Part shown: positions 49,187-51,706 of the stretch, one piece after another
Position numbering within the stretch: the first letter of the stretch is position 1
How the letters are laid out: the number at the start of each line of letters is the position of its first letter
Origin: JBBKWQ01 sp037969115
GTDB taxonomy: Bacteria; Actinomycetota; Acidimicrobiia; Acidimicrobiales; Ilumatobacteraceae
Assembly (NCBI GenBank): GCA_037969115.1
Contig: JBBKWQ010000027.1
Coordinates: forward strand, 1 to 51,706
DNA length: 51,706 bases
Direction of reading: 5' to 3'
The notes under the pieces: model-generated
What the model was told of the DNA's origin: nothing
What the model saw: only the letters and a program-made list of their open reading frames with translations
Databases searched by the model: none
Position numbers and translations under genes: made by a program

Positions 49187-50599
49187 CTACAGCAGTTCGG
49201 CGGCGAGGCTGGCGACATCGCTGCGCTCGCAGGCGACGAGCGTGACGTGCCCGAAACACTTCTGGCCGGAGAATGCGTTGCTCAGCACGGCCAGAGCGTT
49301 GTTCGATTCGCCGAGATACGGCGCATCGATCTGGCTCGTGTCGCCGGTGAAGATGACCTTCGTACCCTCGCCGACCCGGGTGAGAATCGTCCGCAAGGTG
49401 GTGGGCTCGAGGTTCTGCGCTTCGTCGATGACAACGAGCTGGCGATGCAGCGACCGCCCCCTCAGGAAGGTCACCGACTCCAACGAGAGCTGACCACGTT
49501 GTGTGAGCTCATCGATGAGTTGACGAGCGTCGCTGTTGCTGCGCCGGTCGGTGAGCGCGACGACGGCATCGTGAATCGCCGACATCCACGGATCGAGCTT
49601 CTCGTCGAGGCCGCCCGGCAGGAATCCGACGTCTGCTCGTCCGACTGGAACCAGCGGTCGATACACCGCAACACGTTCGTAGCGACCCTGCTCGACGACC
49701 TGCTCGAGCCCGGCAGCAATCGCCATGATGGTCTTGCCGGTGCCGGCCCGACCATCGAGGGCGATCACGGACACGTCGGGATCGAGCAGCAACTCGAGTG
49801 CGAAGCGCTGTTCCTTGCTCCGCGGTCGCAGTCCCCAGGCTTCAGGGACAGTGTGCGAGAGCAGTTCGAGCTCGTCGCCGACTCGGCGGACCAGCGCGCT
49901 CTGCGAGCCGGCTCGCAGCACGGCGAACTCGTTCTCGGTGGTGTCTTCGGCCGTGTCGACGGCATCGACCAGGATGGCACCGGCCGCGTAGAGGCAGTCG
50001 ATCGTCTCGTAGCCGGTCTCGATGACCGTCCAGCCGATCCGACGTTCGGGGCGAGACCGGGTGGCCGGTTCGTGTTCTGCCGCGGTGATACCCAGATGTG
50101 CGGCCTTGATGCGGAGCGCTGCGTCGTTCGACAGCATCGTCGTGGAGCCCTTGCCCTGTTGGCCGAGCGCGGCACCGATGATTCGATTGTCGGGCTTCGT
50201 CGCGTCGAGTCCGTGCTCGAGCAGCAGGTGCTTCTGGACGCCGTTGATCTCGATCTGCAGCGTGCCCGAGCCGACCGGTACCGGTTCGGCCAACGACCCG
50301 CCGTGGCGGACACGGAGTTCCTCGACGGTGCGTAGCGCCGAACGCGCCGCTCGACCGACGTCGTCGGGTCGCGTCTTGAGTCCGTCGAGCTCCTCGATCA
50401 CCGTGAGCGGAATCACGATCGCCGCCTCGCCGAGGTGGTGAACACACGCCGGATCGGCGATGAGCACCGATGTATCGAGCACGATCCGGGTTTCGACCGC
50501 GAAAATTTCGGTCGTCGGATCCTGCTCACCCCTGTCGATCTGCTCAGCCCCGAACTGTTCGGTTTGCCGCCTGGGTTCTGCCGGGAGGAGGTCGGTCAT
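49187..50599 (-). CDS. PhoH family protein with N-terminal PIN domain
   Basis: A 470-residue PIN-PhoH fusion. The PIN ribonuclease domain is at residues about 35-170 (RIVLDTSVLIADPACVHHLG, VIPLTVIEELDGLK and LSNDAALRIKAAHLG supply the acidic residues). The PhoH ATPase follows from about 270, with Walker A ALDGRAGTGKTIMAIAAG and Walker B LVVIDEAQNLEP, then FTGDTSQIDAPYLGESNNAL. Such proteins are RNA helicase/nucleases. Start ATG 50599 has AGGGGC upstream; an ATG at 50665 is an alternative. The gene is divergent from the HIT protein gene. Confidence 0.88.
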   Translation of the reverse strand: MTDLLPAEPRRQTEQFGAEQIDRGEQDPTTEIFAVETRIVLDTSVLIADPACVHHLGEAAIVIPLTVIEELDGLKTRPDDVGRAARSALRTVEELRVRHGGSLAEPVPVGSGTLQIEINGVQKHLLLEHGLDATKPDNRIIGAALGQQGKGSTTMLSNDAALRIKAAHLGITAAEHEPATRSRPERRIGWTVIETGYETIDCLYAAGAILVDAVDTAEDTTENEFAVLRAGSQSALVRRVGDELELLSHTVPEAWGLRPRSKEQRFALELLLDPDVSVIALDGRAGTGKTIMAIAAGLEQVVEQGRYERVAVYRPLVPVGRADVGFLPGGLDEKLDPWMSAIHDAVVALTDRRSNSDARQLIDELTQRGQLSLESVTFLRGRSLHRQLVVIDEAQNLEPTTLRTILTRVGEGTKVIFTGDTSQIDAPYLGESNNALAVLSNAFSGQKCFGHVTLVACERSDVASLAAELL

Positions 50600-50739
50600 G
50601 TCGCCCCTGTGAGATGAGTCGTGGCCGGGATTGGCTGGTCGGTTTTCACCGCTGTTTCCGGTCATATACGTAGACGAAGTCGACTTGTTGTTGGTGGATG
50701 GTCGTCGCACGCAGGGCTCTCATGGGCGATGATGGCACG

Positions 50740-51168
50740 GTGCCGACCCACTGCGTTTTCTGCTCGATCCTCGCCGGTCAGATCGAGGCTCATGTGGTCT
50801 GGGACGATGAGGTGTCGATGGCATTTCTCGACACAGCGCCGTTGTTTCCAGGCCATACGCTGGTGGTTCCCAAGCGGCACGTCGTCACACTCGGCGATCT
50901 GCGAGCTGACGAGGTCGGCCCCTTGTACGAGCGGGTCCGTCGGTTGTCGGCAGTGATGCCGGGGGCGCTCGGAGCTCAGGGGACCTTCGTCGCGAGCAAC
51001 AACATCGTGAGCCAGAGCGTTCCCCATCTGCACGTGCACGTGGTGCCGCGTACGAAGGGCGACGGTCTGCGCGGATTCTTCTGGCCGAGGACTCGTTACG
51101 CCGACGGAGAAGCCGCGCGTGTCGCGGCGGTTCTCGGCGACCAAGTAGACCTGAGCGACCTCGTCTGA
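50740..51168 (+). CDS. HIT family hydrolase/transferase
   Basis: A 142-residue histidine-triad protein. THCVFCSILAGQIEAHVVWDDEVSMAFLD is the N-terminal motif with two Cys that can bind zinc. HTLVVPKRHVVTLGDL is central, and SQSVPHLHVHVVPRTKGDGL is the HxHxHxx triad near residue 90, whose middle His is the nucleophile. Members hydrolyse nucleoside phosphoramidates or Ap4A-type nucleotides. The GTG at 50740 puts the first Cys at residue 5, as is usual, and GATGAT lies 6 nt before it. ATG starts at 50722 and 50698 would also work. Confidence 0.85.
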   Translation: MPTHCVFCSILAGQIEAHVVWDDEVSMAFLDTAPLFPGHTLVVPKRHVVTLGDLRADEVGPLYERVRRLSAVMPGALGAQGTFVASNNIVSQSVPHLHVHVVPRTKGDGLRGFFWPRTRYADGEAARVAAVLGDQVDLSDLV

Positions 51169-51200
51169 GCGTTGTGCCACAAGGCATCGGGGAGACGGTC

Positions 51201-51214
51201 ATTGCATTTGCAAT
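51201..51214. promoter_or_regulatory. Inverted repeat upstream of the HU gene
   Basis: ATTGCA and TGCAAT flank a TT centre, in an AT-rich patch that also carries TTGCAA (51226-51231) and TAGTTT (51237-51242), a likely -10 box. This is the longest leader here, about 75 nt before the ATG. It is the likely regulatory region of the HU gene. Confidence 0.45.
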
Positions 51215-51323
51215 GAGATGGGTAGTTGCAAGCATGTAGTTTGAGTCTGTGTGATGGACACAGCTCAACCGAGCTACCGGGCCCCATTTGCCCGTACCTC
51301 AGTGATTGATCAAAGGAACTCTC

Positions 51324-51605
51324 ATGACCAAGGCAGAACTCATCGAAGCAGTGGCCGACGCTGCAGGCGTCACCAAGGCAGATGCCGAGAAGACCGTCGG
51401 AGCGTTCTTCGACACCGTCGTCACCCAGACCAAGAAGGGCGACAAGGTTGCCTGGGCCGGCTTCGGTACCTTCACGACCACGCAGCGCCCGGCACGCACG
51501 GGCCGCAACCCGCAGACCGGCGCACCGGTTCAGATCAAGGCGTCGACCGCCATGAAGTTCTCGGCGAGCTCCACGCTCAAGACCGCCCTGAACCCGAACC
51601 GATAA
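51324..51605 (+). CDS. hup: HU family DNA-binding protein
   Basis: A 93-residue histone-like protein that bends and compacts DNA. TKAELIEAVADAAGVTKADAEKTVGAFFDTVVTQTKKGDKVAWAGFGTFTTTQRPARTGRNPQTG contains the helical dimer core and the GFGTF strand. The DNA-binding arm RPARTGRNPQTG holds the conserved Pro, and IKASTAMKFSASSTLK closes the fold. The ATG at 51324 has AAAGGA upstream. The next gene, a Lys/Ala/Pro repeat protein, starts 12 bases after the stop. Mycobacterial HU carries such a repeat as a C-terminal tail, so here the tail is on a separate protein. Confidence 0.93.
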   Translation: MTKAELIEAVADAAGVTKADAEKTVGAFFDTVVTQTKKGDKVAWAGFGTFTTTQRPARTGRNPQTGAPVQIKASTAMKFSASSTLKTALNPNR

Positions 51606-51617
51606 AGGAATCATCTG

Positions 51618-51706
51618 ATGGCAGTTAAGAAGGCTCCCGCAAAGAAGGCTCCCGCGAAGAAGGCTCCGGCCAAGAAGGCGCCAGCGAAGAAGGCTCCGGC
51701 CAAGAA
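51618..51706 (+). CDS. PAKKA-repeat lysine-rich protein, 3' end beyond the window
   Basis: The gene begins ATG GCA GTT AAG with AAAGGA upstream and continues as repeats of APAKK (five units in the 29 residues visible), like the C-terminal tails of histone H1 and mycobacterial HU. It probably binds DNA through charge and compacts the nucleoid. It sits directly after the HU gene and should be expressed with it. The total length and any globular domain are unknown because the window ends. Confidence 0.75.
   Translation, partial: MAVKKAPAKKAPAKKAPAKKAPAKKAPAK
51630..51706 (+). repeat. 15-bp coding repeats (KKAPA units)
   Basis: Near-identical AAGAAGGCTCC(G/C)GC(C/G/A) blocks follow one another to the end of the window. 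They encode KKAPA units. Such arrays vary in copy number. Confidence 0.7.

Overview
The window is GC-rich, densely packed bacterial chromosome with the gene repertoire of an actinobacterium: WhiB, the PafB/PafC pair, polyphosphate glucokinase, lysine-rich chromatin proteins, Thr-rich secreted proteins and many apparently leaderless genes. The mix is compatible with an Acidimicrobiia/Ilumatobacter-like organism, but this is inference from gene content. I see no rRNA, tRNA, CRISPR array, transposase, integrase or prophage. Nearly all the DNA is coding, and no gene-free stretch exceeds 300 bases.

Layout. 1-8.5 kb: the end of a geranylgeranyl-reductase-like gene, polyphosphate glucokinase, a membrane protein, a three-gene module (unknown protein, phage-tail-tube-like protein, patatin-like lipase), a KDPG-aldolase-like protein, a GDPD-like protein, a lipoprotein and a Na+/Ca2+ exchanger. 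8.5-15.3 kb: a fused indolepyruvate ferredoxin oxidoreductase, two sugar/nucleoside-type kinases, and an operon of membrane protein, frameshifted DUF393 gene and TetR regulator. Three copies of a TTGAAC-NN-GTTCAA operator precede this operon. 15.5-19.7 kb: a TetR gene translationally coupled to a heterodimeric ABC exporter. 19.7-29.2 kb: an MmyB-like regulator, a secreted CocE-type hydrolase, an M20 peptidase, an AhpD-like gene interrupted by an in-frame TGA, argG, a membrane protein, a glycosyltransferase and an L,D-transpeptidase. 29.2-35.4 kb: an unknown protein, a Zn-metallopeptidase lipoprotein, a DUF305 protein, a TetR regulator, and an operon of RarD with two Cys-repeat lipoproteins. 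35.5-44 kb: central carbon and trehalose/glycogen metabolism (pgl, pgi, treY, facing treZ and treX). 44-51.7 kb: an S4 RNA-binding protein, a dienelactone-hydrolase-like protein, 3-hydroxyacyl-CoA dehydrogenase, pafB-pafC, a DnaQ-like exonuclease, whiB, PhoH, a HIT protein, HU and the start of a PAKKA-repeat protein.

Most striking observation. At 24091-25119 one reading frame encodes an AhpD/carboxymuconolactone-decarboxylase-family protein. The second cysteine of the EX11CX2CX3H active site is a TGA codon, and the family motif continues in frame immediately after it. A small hairpin with an AGUUG loop lies at the spacing expected of a bacterial SECIS element. The gene is therefore best read as a selenoprotein candidate with a CxxU redox centre. 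No selenocysteine machinery lies in the window, so this must be checked against the genome.

Other points of interest are the orphan tube-plus-patatin module, a recurrent -10 hexamer placed 6-8 nt before start codons (leaderless transcription), the two palindromic TetR-type operators, and a metallopeptidase containing a degenerate duplicate of its catalytic half.
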